A DNA stretch of 64,000 bases from Phycisphaerales bacterium (GTDB taxonomy: Bacteria; Planctomycetota; Phycisphaerae; Phycisphaerales; SM1A02). A program made the translations under genes and the position numbers. Positions 1 to 7,843 of this stretch are shown piece after piece. The stretch is from assembly GCA_029260575.1 (NCBI GenBank), contig JAJDDB010000003.1, forward strand, positions 186,001-250,000, read 5' to 3'. The notes beneath the pieces were generated by a model. It was not told the DNA's origin. It did not search any database and was given only the letters and a program-made list of their open reading frames with translations. Numbering within the stretch: position 1 is the first letter of the stretch; each line of letters begins with the position of its first letter.

Positions 1-104
1 ATCGCCGGGTGCTCGAGCGCCCATTCTCCGAGCAGCATCTCAGCGTGCTCCTCGATCACCTTCTCCCGGAGGTAGGGCACGCGGTACTTCGAAGGAGCGC
101 GCAT
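1..104 (-). CDS. ImmA/IrrE-like metallopeptidase, N-terminal fragment
   Basis: Only the first 34 codons are inside the window; the gene runs off the left edge, so the HExxH zinc motif that would prove the family cannot be seen. The visible start (MRAPSKYRVPYLREK, followed by an amphipathic helix with VIEEHAEMLLGEW) resembles the N-terminus of ImmA/IrrE peptidases. Its ATG overlaps the stop of the XRE gene (TGATG), implying translational coupling. XRE-ImmA pairs are known from ICEBs1 (ImmR/ImmA) and from CBASS (CapH/CapP), where the peptidase cleaves the repressor after DNA damage or ssDNA sensing. Family call is inferred mainly from this context. Confidence 0.55.
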   Translation of the reverse strand, partial: MRAPSKYRVPYLREKVIEEHAEMLLGEWALEHPA

Positions 105-490
105 CATTCCTTCTCCTCCTCGTCGCGCTTTTTCTCGATCCTCTTGGTGAACTTCCGCAACTCTTCTGCGCTCAGGCCTTTGGCGGCGCGCAAGAGCTCC
201 GGCATCGCCTCCGGCTCGCTCTGGATGATCTCCGTCAGATCGTGGGGGACGCGCCCGGCCATCGCGATCCATTGATCGGGACTCTCGCCAAGCAGCTCTG
301 CCATCTTCCGCACGCGCTCGGCGGTCGGCGGGCGCTCGACCTTGCTCTTCTCGACGAGCGACAGGTACGTCGGGCTGACGCCGACGAGTTCCGCGAACTT
401 CCGCAGGCTGTAGCCCTTGTCGACCCGCTTCTGACGGACGAGGGCACCGAAGTGTTGTCGTTCGGTGGTCATTCTGGGCTCGATTGACAT
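104..490 (-). CDS. XRE-family helix-turn-helix repressor
   Basis: A 128-residue protein with an HTH_3 domain at about residues 13-70: the VRQKRVDKGYSLRKFAELVG and SPTYLSLVEKSK segments are the two HTH helices. The C-terminus is a charged helical tail rich in Lys and Glu, which could be the dimerisation or cleavage region. It is transcribed away from the nuclease-helicase-methyltransferase operon and overlaps the downstream peptidase start. A perfect inverted repeat at 529-569 in the divergent spacer is the obvious operator. A second in-frame ATG at 472 (MTTERQHF) is an alternative start. Likely role: autoregulation and repression of the operon at 597-7434 (inference). Confidence 0.85.
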   Translation of the reverse strand: MSIEPRMTTERQHFGALVRQKRVDKGYSLRKFAELVGVSPTYLSLVEKSKVERPPTAERVRKMAELLGESPDQWIAMAGRVPHDLTEIIQSEPEAMPELLRAAKGLSAEELRKFTKRIEKKRDEEEKE

Positions 491-528
491 CGAATCATCG
501 AATGTTTACTGTACATGGACATAACCGC

Positions 529-569
529 CGGGTCAACGCACCGATCAGCTGACCAACTGCGTTGACCCG
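529..569. promoter_or_regulatory. Perfect 12-bp inverted repeat, candidate operator
   Basis: The arms CGGGTCAACGCA (529-540) and TGCGTTGACCCG (558-569) are perfect complements separated by 17 bp, centred between the divergent XRE gene (start 490) and the first nuclease-like gene (start 597). Placement and symmetry fit a dimeric XRE repressor site controlling both directions. The AT-rich stretch at 501-522, with GTTTACTGTACAT, may contain a -10 region. Confidence 0.6.
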
Positions 570-596
570 TCCAACGTCGACTCGACTCATTGCGGC

Positions 597-1952
597 ATGT
601 TCGCGTGGGCTTGTCGTCGTCGATGGGAGTTCTCTGGTATTCCACTCATAGCCAACAAAGATGATCTCTGGGTCTTGGCCCCGACGAAGGACGACCTGCT
701 GGCTGGAGCGCAGTACGCGGCTGTCAGCCTTCCATGGACGTTCAATCGGATGATGAAGAACACTGGATCTCGCGGCCAGCAGGAGCGGGCACTGAACATC
801 GCGAAGGGCATCGTGGGGCAGGAGTTGCTCGGCCGCGCCATGCGCGAGCACGGGGTTTCCGCGACCTCTCAACGCAAGAGCCACCGCGACGAAGATCTCT
901 TCGACTTCCATGTCGAGATCGGCGGCCAGACACTCGACCTGGATGTCAAGACCTGGCACTACTTCACCGACTATAAGCCGCTCGGGCGATCGCCACTCTC
1001 AACGGACTTGCTCGTCGAGCACGCGGACTACTCGGACGCCGACTGGTCGCGGTTCTTCCCGATGCTCGTGCCTCATACTCAGATCGGACAGAGCAAGGAG
1101 TGCTACTGCTTCGCGCTCGCGAGCAGCATCGATCCTCGACGCGAGAACGACATCAACAGGACGGAGATGCGACTCGCCGCTTTCCCGTATGGGGAACTTC
1201 TTCCCTTCCTCAGCTCGAAGAAGCTGTGTGCCGTGCGAGAGGACTCTGAGGCGGGCTTCTGGCTCGAGCTAACCTGGCGGCCGGACGGGATGTTCGCGCC
1301 CACGAAGATGGAGATCACAGTCGTAGGTGAGTGGGCGGGCAAGCTGTGCCAGGTTCAAGCTGTGACTACTCGCGGCAAGACGACGAAGGTCGGGCCCTTC
1401 TCTTGCGTAGCGTCCTTTGCGATCAGTCCCGAGTCATATGAGGCATGGGGCGATGGGGTGATTGCGGTCCGCGTCGGGAAGAACGACTGCCGCGTACCGG
1501 TGCTGAATACGGCGCGCCGCGATGTCAATCGGAAGCCTGCGGAAGCCCTCATGTTCGCTCGGGATGACATCTGCAATCTGGTCCTACCGGACGATTACAG
1601 GCTGTACGTACTTGGTTGGATGCCGAAGACGGAGTACATCGATCGCTGCCGCGCCTATCCGGGCTGGGTATGGCCGATGAATTCCGAAGATCGCACCCGG
1701 AACCAAGCGTGGTCGATGATCACCGAGAGCGACATGAAGTCGCTAACGCGGGCCGGCTTCGATGACTGTGTCAAGCGCAAGCCTACGCGCCTTGAGGCTG
1801 GATGGATGAAAACCACTGGGCGCGGTGGTGGCGCCTGCTGCTACGTGTATCCAAACCTCGGTGGCGGCAGAGGCGGTGTCAGGGAGACGAATCTCTACTG
1901 CCTGCTCCAGGATGTTCACACGATGATGAGCATCGAGTCAATGGCGGAATGA
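597..1952 (+). CDS. PD-(D/E)XK nuclease-like protein A of a putative defence operon
   Basis: A 451-residue protein that I do not recognise as a named family. The block SHRDEDLFDF, then a strand, then LDLDVKTW (about residues 94-120) has the layout of a PD-(D/E)XK active site: an acidic residue, a beta hairpin, then D-x-K. The paralogue at 4664-5944 conserves the same residues. Other shared blocks are PWTFNRM near residue 47, RFFPMLVP near residue 152, and a C-terminal GGACC(Y/F)VYPNL...GGVR segment with a Cys pair. ATG at 597 is the only reasonable start; I see no strong Shine-Dalgarno. The helicase starts 15 bp downstream. Could be one subunit of a heteromeric restriction endonuclease; function is inferred. 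Confidence 0.7.
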   Translation: MFAWACRRRWEFSGIPLIANKDDLWVLAPTKDDLLAGAQYAAVSLPWTFNRMMKNTGSRGQQERALNIAKGIVGQELLGRAMREHGVSATSQRKSHRDEDLFDFHVEIGGQTLDLDVKTWHYFTDYKPLGRSPLSTDLLVEHADYSDADWSRFFPMLVPHTQIGQSKECYCFALASSIDPRRENDINRTEMRLAAFPYGELLPFLSSKKLCAVREDSEAGFWLELTWRPDGMFAPTKMEITVVGEWAGKLCQVQAVTTRGKTTKVGPFSCVASFAISPESYEAWGDGVIAVRVGKNDCRVPVLNTARRDVNRKPAEALMFARDDICNLVLPDDYRLYVLGWMPKTEYIDRCRAYPGWVWPMNSEDRTRNQAWSMITESDMKSLTRAGFDDCVKRKPTRLEAGWMKTTGRGGGACCYVYPNLGGGRGGVRETNLYCLLQDVHTMMSIESMAE

Positions 1953-1967
1953 GCGGAGACGGCGACT

Positions 1968-4667
1968 GTGACGAGCGGAGTTACGGCAGATTGGATTCGC
2001 TCGGCGTTGACTCCGGAGCAGCAGGCGCCGTTCGACCGCACGATGCCCAATGCGTGCATTCTTGCAGGCGCCGGATCGGGCAAGACGCGCACCCTTGTAC
2101 ACCTGATCGCTGCCGACCTGCTCGCGGGCGTCCCGGCATCCTCAATTGTCGCGTTCACTTTCACCGAAAAGGCTGCATCCGAGCTGCTGGCTCGCGTACA
2201 CCTGGCCACGAACGGGAAAGTTCCATCAGAGGATCTCGCCGGGTTGTTCACAGGAACGATCCACTCGTGGTGCTTTCAGTACCTTCTTCAACTGCCGCAG
2301 TACTACAACTTCGAATCGCTTGACGAACTCCAGATGGACTCGCTCGCGAGCCGACTGTACGACCATCTGGGACTCGAGGCGGCCTACAACAAGCGCTACC
2401 CTCTCGGGATTGAGCCGTTCCTCAAGGACCTGGAGCTGTTCTTCAACGAGCATGTCGCACTTGCCGATGTGCCGAGCTCCATTCGACCACCCATTGAGTG
2501 TTTCCTTGAGACTCTCAGTCAGAATCGACTACTGACCTTCGGGGCGATGATCCGTTTCGCTCTCGAACACATCGAGTCAGTCGGCCCGATTGGCGGATTG
2601 CACTCGCTCTACATTGACGAGTACCAGGACGTCAATCCTGCCCAAGTCCGCCTTGCCCGAGCGATGGTGGGGCCTGACGCTCGCGTGATTGGCGTGGGCG
2701 ATGACTTGCAGTGCATCTACAACTGGCGTGGAAGCGACGTAACGCGGATCATCGATTTTGAGTCAGACTTCGTCGACTCGTCGATCCATCGGCTTTCAAC
2801 GAACTTCCGATCGCGACCCGCAATCGTGGATGTCGCCAATGCAGTCGCGCAGGACATCGCGCTGCGCGACACGACCAAGACGCTCGTGTCCGGACGCCCT
2901 CCAGACCCGGGTCCAAATCTCTGCTGGGTGTCGACGTCGTCAGAGGAGACACAAGCGGACACGATTGTTGAGATCGTCTCGCGCTGTCACTCGACGGGTG
3001 TGCGTTGGAACCAGATGGCCATTCTCCTTCGTTCGGTCCGGAACTGGGGGCAACCGATCGTCGCGGCGCTTACGACCGCCGGCATTCCGGTCTACTGTCC
3101 AGTTCTCGCACGAGGTGGTGCCTTCGTAAATGACCTCCTGCTGCCACTCTTTGATTGGCTCCGCACGCCACACGAAGAACCTCGCAATGAGCAGGAGGAA
3201 GCCGACATTGCCAAGGCAGCGATCGACTTGTGGGAGAAGGTCAAGCAATGGACGGACCCGGCGTACCCAGAAGAGCAGTTCTGGATTGCGATCGATGCGT
3301 GGCTCACTCGCATCGAAGAAAAGAAGAACCAAGCGTACAACGTGCGTAGCCAGCTGTACGACCTCATGGAGGCGTGCGGCATCCGCGTCGCGTCCGACGA
3401 TCCGAACTTAATGGTCGGAATTGGCGTTGCATCCCAGATCATCCGGAGTGTGGAAGAGATCCACCGCCGACGCTTAAGTGGGCAGAGCCGACGTACACCT
3501 CGCGGCCTGATGAACGAAGTGTACCACGCCTTGAAGAGGAAACAGCAGGAGTTCGGAGAGAGCGCCCCGGTTGAGACCGTTGGCGATGCCGTACTCCTAA
3601 CAACGGTACACCAGGCGAAGGGGCTCGAGTGGCCCGTGGTCATTCTTCCGAATCTGGTTCAGCGCCGCTTCCCCGTTAGTCCGAGTTCGCATGGCACGAG
3701 CTTTCCCGACGCGCTCGCTGTGAGATACGGAACATCGCCCGATGATGAACGGCGTCTGTTCTACGTCGCAGTAACGCGAGCCAAGGAGCGGCTCTTCATT
3801 ATTGATCCGATGGACGACGACGCCCGTCGGCGATCTGCGTTCATCGACCGCCTGGCGGCACGTGGGTTGATCGCGAATACCACCGTTGGCGCGGCGACGC
3901 CGAACCTTTGGTCACCGGACTTGTCCAGCGAAGGCGATGATGACCTGCGGCCAGTGCGAGTCGGGCTCTCGGAGGCGCTCATGTATGTGGAGTGCCCCCT
4001 TCAGTATGGCCTCCGGCGAATTGTCGGCGTACAGCCTGCTGTCGGAGAAGAGCTCGGTTACGGCAAAGGGCTTCATGAGGTCATCCAGCGTCGCCTGCAT
4101 GATGACGACTGGGACTCCACGCGTGTCGAAGAGGAAATCGAGAAACACGTACATCTTCCGTTGGCCTCCGAGACGGTCGAAGCAAACGCGAGAACGGCCA
4201 TTCGCGAACGACTCCGTGCACTTGAGGCGCTCGGGATCTTCGACCGTGCTGTCGAACCGGAAGTCAACGTCGAAGTTCACGGCCGGCACGGAGTCATCCC
4301 TGGGATCATCGATGGCGTACACCATAACGACGATGGCACGGTTCTCATTCGAGACTGGAAATCGAGCATTCACGACAATCTGCTGCGGCGATACGAGAGG
4401 CAGCTGCAGTTCTACACGCATGCGCTGCGGAGCCAGGGGCACGCGGTAACGGGCGCCGAACTCGTTGACGTCGCCAAGTCGGCGAAGTCGAAGTCGCTAG
4501 CCGTCCATCCTGTCGATGTCTCAGCCGACGCAGTCAGCGCGCTGATGCGCGACTTGGACGCAAGCATCGAAGGCATCGCCCGCGGCGCGTTCCCGGCTCG
4601 ACCATCACCGGCCAGTTGCTCGACCTGCGACATGTGTCGGTTGTGCGCAGAACGAGTGATATCATGA
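1968..4667 (+). CDS. UvrD/RecB-like helicase with C-terminal Fe-S PD-(D/E)XK nuclease
   Basis: An 899-residue SF1A helicase-nuclease. Visible motifs: Walker A GAGSGKT (about residue 36), Ia TFTEKAASEL, II DEYQD (about 217), III GVGDDLQCIYNWRG, IV TNFRSRP, V TTVHQAKGLEW, VI DERRLFYVAVTRAKERL (about 595). The C-terminal third is an AddB/Cas4-like nuclease: a first Cys in VECPLQY (about 675), GIIDG and LIRDWKSS (about 775-798), ERQLQFYTHAL, and a final CSTCDMCRLC cluster (884-893). One distal plus three terminal Cys is the usual [4Fe-4S] pattern of such nucleases. GTG start at 1968; the stop overlaps the next ATG (ATGA). Expected to unwind and degrade DNA together with the flanking nuclease-like proteins. 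Confidence 0.88.
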   Translation: MTSGVTADWIRSALTPEQQAPFDRTMPNACILAGAGSGKTRTLVHLIAADLLAGVPASSIVAFTFTEKAASELLARVHLATNGKVPSEDLAGLFTGTIHSWCFQYLLQLPQYYNFESLDELQMDSLASRLYDHLGLEAAYNKRYPLGIEPFLKDLELFFNEHVALADVPSSIRPPIECFLETLSQNRLLTFGAMIRFALEHIESVGPIGGLHSLYIDEYQDVNPAQVRLARAMVGPDARVIGVGDDLQCIYNWRGSDVTRIIDFESDFVDSSIHRLSTNFRSRPAIVDVANAVAQDIALRDTTKTLVSGRPPDPGPNLCWVSTSSEETQADTIVEIVSRCHSTGVRWNQMAILLRSVRNWGQPIVAALTTAGIPVYCPVLARGGAFVNDLLLPLFDWLRTPHEEPRNEQEEADIAKAAIDLWEKVKQWTDPAYPEEQFWIAIDAWLTRIEEKKNQAYNVRSQLYDLMEACGIRVASDDPNLMVGIGVASQIIRSVEEIHRRRLSGQSRRTPRGLMNEVYHALKRKQQEFGESAPVETVGDAVLLTTVHQAKGLEWPVVILPNLVQRRFPVSPSSHGTSFPDALAVRYGTSPDDERRLFYVAVTRAKERLFIIDPMDDDARRRSAFIDRLAARGLIANTTVGAATPNLWSPDLSSEGDDDLRPVRVGLSEALMYVECPLQYGLRRIVGVQPAVGEELGYGKGLHEVIQRRLHDDDWDSTRVEEEIEKHVHLPLASETVEANARTAIRERLRALEALGIFDRAVEPEVNVEVHGRHGVIPGIIDGVHHNDDGTVLIRDWKSSIHDNLLRRYERQLQFYTHALRSQGHAVTGAELVDVAKSAKSKSLAVHPVDVSADAVSALMRDLDASIEGIARGAFPARPSPASCSTCDMCRLCAERVIS

Positions 4668-5944
4668 CTACACTGTCTGCCGTTGAACACATCTGGGTTG
4701 TCGAGCCAACACTAGGAGAGCGGCAGGAGGCTGCAGAGTACGCAGCCACTACGGTTCCCTGGACCTACAACCGCATGGGCAAGAGGCGCGATTCAGCAGG
4801 CGTGCGCGAATGCGCAATGAACATCGCCAAGGGCGTCGTGGCCCAAGAGTGTTTGCGACGCCGTCTGACTTCGATCGGCATCCGGGCGCCACGCCAGATC
4901 AAGAGTCATCGCACCGAGGATCTATACGACTTTCAGATCGAATGCAGCAACACGACCCTCAACATCGACCTAAAGACATGGGTGTACTACCGCGATTTTC
5001 GCGTAGCTGGCCGTGACCCGCTGACATTGGACATGATCGTCGACAATCGGTCCAACAGTGGTCCCAACTGGGGGCAGTTCTTTCCGATGCTTGTGCCCGA
5101 TGACCAGATTGGCAAGAAAGACGCGTACTGCTTCGGTTTTGCCGACACGTTTGATATGCGCCGTGACCTGAACACGGACCGCGACGCCTACATGCTTGCC
5201 GCGTTTCCGCATGGTGACGCTGCCGTTGAGGCGCTTATGTCTGGACAGACGTGCGCCCTGCGTGAACAGCGAGGGACCGGGCTCTTTCTCGACATCGCGT
5301 ATAACGCGCGCGCATCGGCCGATGCGATCGAGCTGATCGTGGTCGGCGAATGGGACGGCGGTGTGAAGAGGGAAGCAGTGCGGCTGACCGCCGGAGCCGA
5401 TCTTCGCGAGATTGGTCCGTTTGGAGCAATCGGATCATTGCAGCTATCGAAGAGCCACTTCGACGCACTGGCAGGTGAGGTGGTGGTATCGGTCGGCAAA
5501 GACAACCTGAATCGGTCGGCCGGCGTCAGCTTCGCCATTGGTCGAAACGACTTCTGCAATCTGATGCTGCCGCACACGTATCGCCTGTACTTCCTTGGTT
5601 GGATCTCGAATGCTGACTACTCGAAGGCGTGCAGAACGTATCCCAGTTGGATCTGGCCAAACAACGCGTCACGGTTCGAAAACCAGCCGTGGACTTCGTT
5701 CGACTACCGGGACAAGACCGCCATCAGCAAAGCTGGATACGACGACTGCCTTCGCGGAACGCCGCAGCGATTGCACGCGGGCTGGCTCAAGTCGACGTGG
5801 CGCACCGGTGGCGCTTGCTGCTTCGTGTATCCAAATCTCGGACAAAGAGGAGGAGTGCGGCGCACGAATCTCTACACGCTGCCGCAAGACTTGCGTATCA
5901 TGGACGAGACCGGCGCGATGGGCGCGGCGAACGCGACGAGGTAG
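4664..5944 (+). CDS. PD-(D/E)XK nuclease-like protein B, paralogue of protein A
   Basis: A 426-residue paralogue of the product of 597-1952, collinear over almost its full length (VPWTYNRM, NIAKGVVAQE, FFPMLVP, GGACCFVYPNL, GGVRRTNLY). The candidate active site is SHRTEDLYDF followed by LNIDLKTW (about residues 82-106), with the same acid and D-x-K positions as protein A. The open frame extends upstream to 4616, but ATG 4664 overlaps the helicase stop by 4 bp and matches the start of the homologous region. Keeping two diverged copies in one operon suggests two different subunits, as in heterodimeric restriction enzymes for asymmetric sites such as BbvCI (inference). Confidence 0.7.
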   Translation: MTTLSAVEHIWVVEPTLGERQEAAEYAATTVPWTYNRMGKRRDSAGVRECAMNIAKGVVAQECLRRRLTSIGIRAPRQIKSHRTEDLYDFQIECSNTTLNIDLKTWVYYRDFRVAGRDPLTLDMIVDNRSNSGPNWGQFFPMLVPDDQIGKKDAYCFGFADTFDMRRDLNTDRDAYMLAAFPHGDAAVEALMSGQTCALREQRGTGLFLDIAYNARASADAIELIVVGEWDGGVKREAVRLTAGADLREIGPFGAIGSLQLSKSHFDALAGEVVVSVGKDNLNRSAGVSFAIGRNDFCNLMLPHTYRLYFLGWISNADYSKACRTYPSWIWPNNASRFENQPWTSFDYRDKTAISKAGYDDCLRGTPQRLHAGWLKSTWRTGGACCFVYPNLGQRGGVRRTNLYTLPQDLRIMDETGAMGAANATR

Positions 5945-5949
5945 ACCGG

Positions 5950-7434
5950 ATGACACTCGAGCACAAGGACAGTCTTTTTGCACCTGACTCGGCGCCAGAG
6001 GCGGAGGAGAAGGTGCGCCGCGGCCCGCCCAATCGCATGAACGACCTCCCATACCGGGAGTGGATGAAATTCCAGAAGAGCTTCTTCCGGCACGACTCAG
6101 ACCAGCGATTAGTTGACGAGTGCGTAACCTTCTTCACGAAGGCTGTCTGGCCAGACGGGAAGAGATCGCGGACTCTGCTGATCGGATTCCCTGGTATTGA
6201 GACCAACGACTACAACGGCCGGCTCGTTGAGCATACACCCGGGGGCTCGTCGTTTGCCGATGTGCAGTCGGGTCTCGAAACTGAGAGCCCCGAGCTCCGC
6301 GACTTCGTGTTCGTGGACTTGCGAGAGTCGCTTAATGATGAAGCTGCTCTGGATCAGTTCCTGGCGGATCGGGCTGACGTGGTCTTTGGACTGATTCGCA
6401 AGGCACTGATCGATGATCGCTATTGCGGCTTTGTTGTTCCTGCCTCCCGTCAAGATGGCCGAGGGTTTCCGTTGGCCTGGTCGGTTGCCCAGGCGGCCCG
6501 GAGTCATCTACGACTTCGCGACGAGAAGATCGGACTCATAGAGGAGGACGGCAGGATCTACTACTGCCTCTTCTTCCAGGCGAGCGATGACGGCCGGCCG
6601 TCGAAGAGTATCTCGTCATCACAGATCTCTGTGGCCACCGTTGATCGGGAAGTGCCGTCTTGGGTGATTCCAAGACCGCCACCGCGTCGGCCAAACGAGA
6701 TTCTTCATCCGGCCAAGTACCCAGAGACGATGGTGGAGGAGTTCATTCGTCTCTTCACACAGCCCGGAGATTCGGTGTTCGACCCCATGCTGGGTACTGG
6801 AAGCACCGCGGTTGCGGCGATTCGCGCGAATCGAAATGGCTACGGGGTTGAGCTGAGTCAGGAGTTTGCGCAGATCGCGCGATCGCGGGTCGAGTCATCG
6901 ATCGCGGAATCGGGCAATCTCTTCTCGGACGACGCAGCTGTCAACGGACAGGTGTTTCTCGGCGACGCCACAAAGCTCGATGCTATCCCCGAGATGCTGG
7001 ACCTGAAGTTCGATTACGCGATCACGAGTCCGCCGTACTGGTCAATGTTGAGCAACCCCGGGAGTGAGAATCAGCGCAAACGACGGGACAGTGGGCTCCG
7101 ACTCACATACTCGGATGCTGAATCTGACGTGGGCAACATTGGAGAGTACGACCAGTTCATCGATGTTCTTGAGAACGTGTACGCAGGCGTCGCTGCTCAT
7201 TTGAAATCAGGCGGCGTGTTGACCGTCGTCGTGAAGAACGTCAAGCGTGAACACATCTTGTACGCACTTGCGTGGGATCTGACTGAGCGTCTCGCATCGC
7301 CGACTGCGCAGTACGATTACATCGGGAATACGTTTTGGTGCCAGGATGATGTGGGGCTAAAGCCGTTCGCGATCGGGATCCATTGGGTGAGCAACATCTT
7401 GCATCAGTACTGTCTGCATTTCCGCAGAAAGTAA
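5950..7434 (+). CDS. DNA methyltransferase (N4-cytosine/N6-adenine type)
   Basis: A 494-residue AdoMet-dependent DNA methylase. AdoMet-binding motif I is FDPMLGTGST (about residues 277-286), preceded by a motif-X-like HPAKYPE block. The catalytic motif IV is TSPPYW (about 359-364), typical of COG0863 amino-methyltransferases. Order X-I-IV, with about 260 residues before motif X, differs from the common IV...X-I arrangement of SPPY enzymes; the long N-terminus may recognise the target. ATG 5950 lies 5 bp after the previous stop, so it is the last gene of the operon. It probably protects host DNA from the associated nucleases. Its stop is 4 bp from the convergent HTH gene. Confidence 0.85.
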   Translation: MTLEHKDSLFAPDSAPEAEEKVRRGPPNRMNDLPYREWMKFQKSFFRHDSDQRLVDECVTFFTKAVWPDGKRSRTLLIGFPGIETNDYNGRLVEHTPGGSSFADVQSGLETESPELRDFVFVDLRESLNDEAALDQFLADRADVVFGLIRKALIDDRYCGFVVPASRQDGRGFPLAWSVAQAARSHLRLRDEKIGLIEEDGRIYYCLFFQASDDGRPSKSISSSQISVATVDREVPSWVIPRPPPRRPNEILHPAKYPETMVEEFIRLFTQPGDSVFDPMLGTGSTAVAAIRANRNGYGVELSQEFAQIARSRVESSIAESGNLFSDDAAVNGQVFLGDATKLDAIPEMLDLKFDYAITSPPYWSMLSNPGSENQRKRRDSGLRLTYSDAESDVGNIGEYDQFIDVLENVYAGVAAHLKSGGVLTVVVKNVKREHILYALAWDLTERLASPTAQYDYIGNTFWCQDDVGLKPFAIGIHWVSNILHQYCLHFRRK

Positions 7435-7438
7435 CTTC

Positions 7439-7843
7439 TCAAGTCCGTAACTTGTAGGCGAGAATTGCCCTCCAGTGTCGTCGTTGTGATGTCCAATGGA
7501 CTGCTGAGACGATGGATCGCAAGTCGCGTTCGGTGACTGGATCACGTCCCGATGCGACCGGTGGAAGGAACAAGATCTCCTCCTGAATATCCGGCGCCAG
7601 ATGCAGCAGGTTGAGGATCTGCGTCATCCGCGGCTGCGTGACACGAGCCAATCTCGCAAGCTCTGACTGGTTCGACACGACGCCGTCGCGCAACAGGCGA
7701 TCAAAGCTAATAGCCAGCGCCATCAGCTTCGAAACTCTCGGGACGCGGCCCGTTGGCCGTTCCTGCACCGGGGCCGGATCGGGGATCGCACGCTTCCGAT
7801 TCCCCTTGAAGGCGAAGTCAACGCGTCTGGTCACTGTGGTCAT
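7439..7843 (-). CDS. ParB/KorB-like HTH protein of the recombinase cassette
   Basis: A 134-residue basic protein with a central helix-turn-helix: QSELARLARVTQPRMTQIL then NLLHLAPDIQEEIL, the pattern of ParB/KorB-type HTH domains. It is the last gene of a leftward operon; its ATG overlaps the recombinase stop (ATGA). Small HTH proteins of this kind commonly sit after large serine recombinases together with DUF2924 proteins. It probably helps or regulates recombination, but no function is shown. It converges with the methyltransferase gene. Confidence 0.7.
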   Translation of the reverse strand: MTTVTRRVDFAFKGNRKRAIPDPAPVQERPTGRVPRVSKLMALAISFDRLLRDGVVSNQSELARLARVTQPRMTQILNLLHLAPDIQEEILFLPPVASGRDPVTERDLRSIVSAVHWTSQRRHWRAILAYKLRT

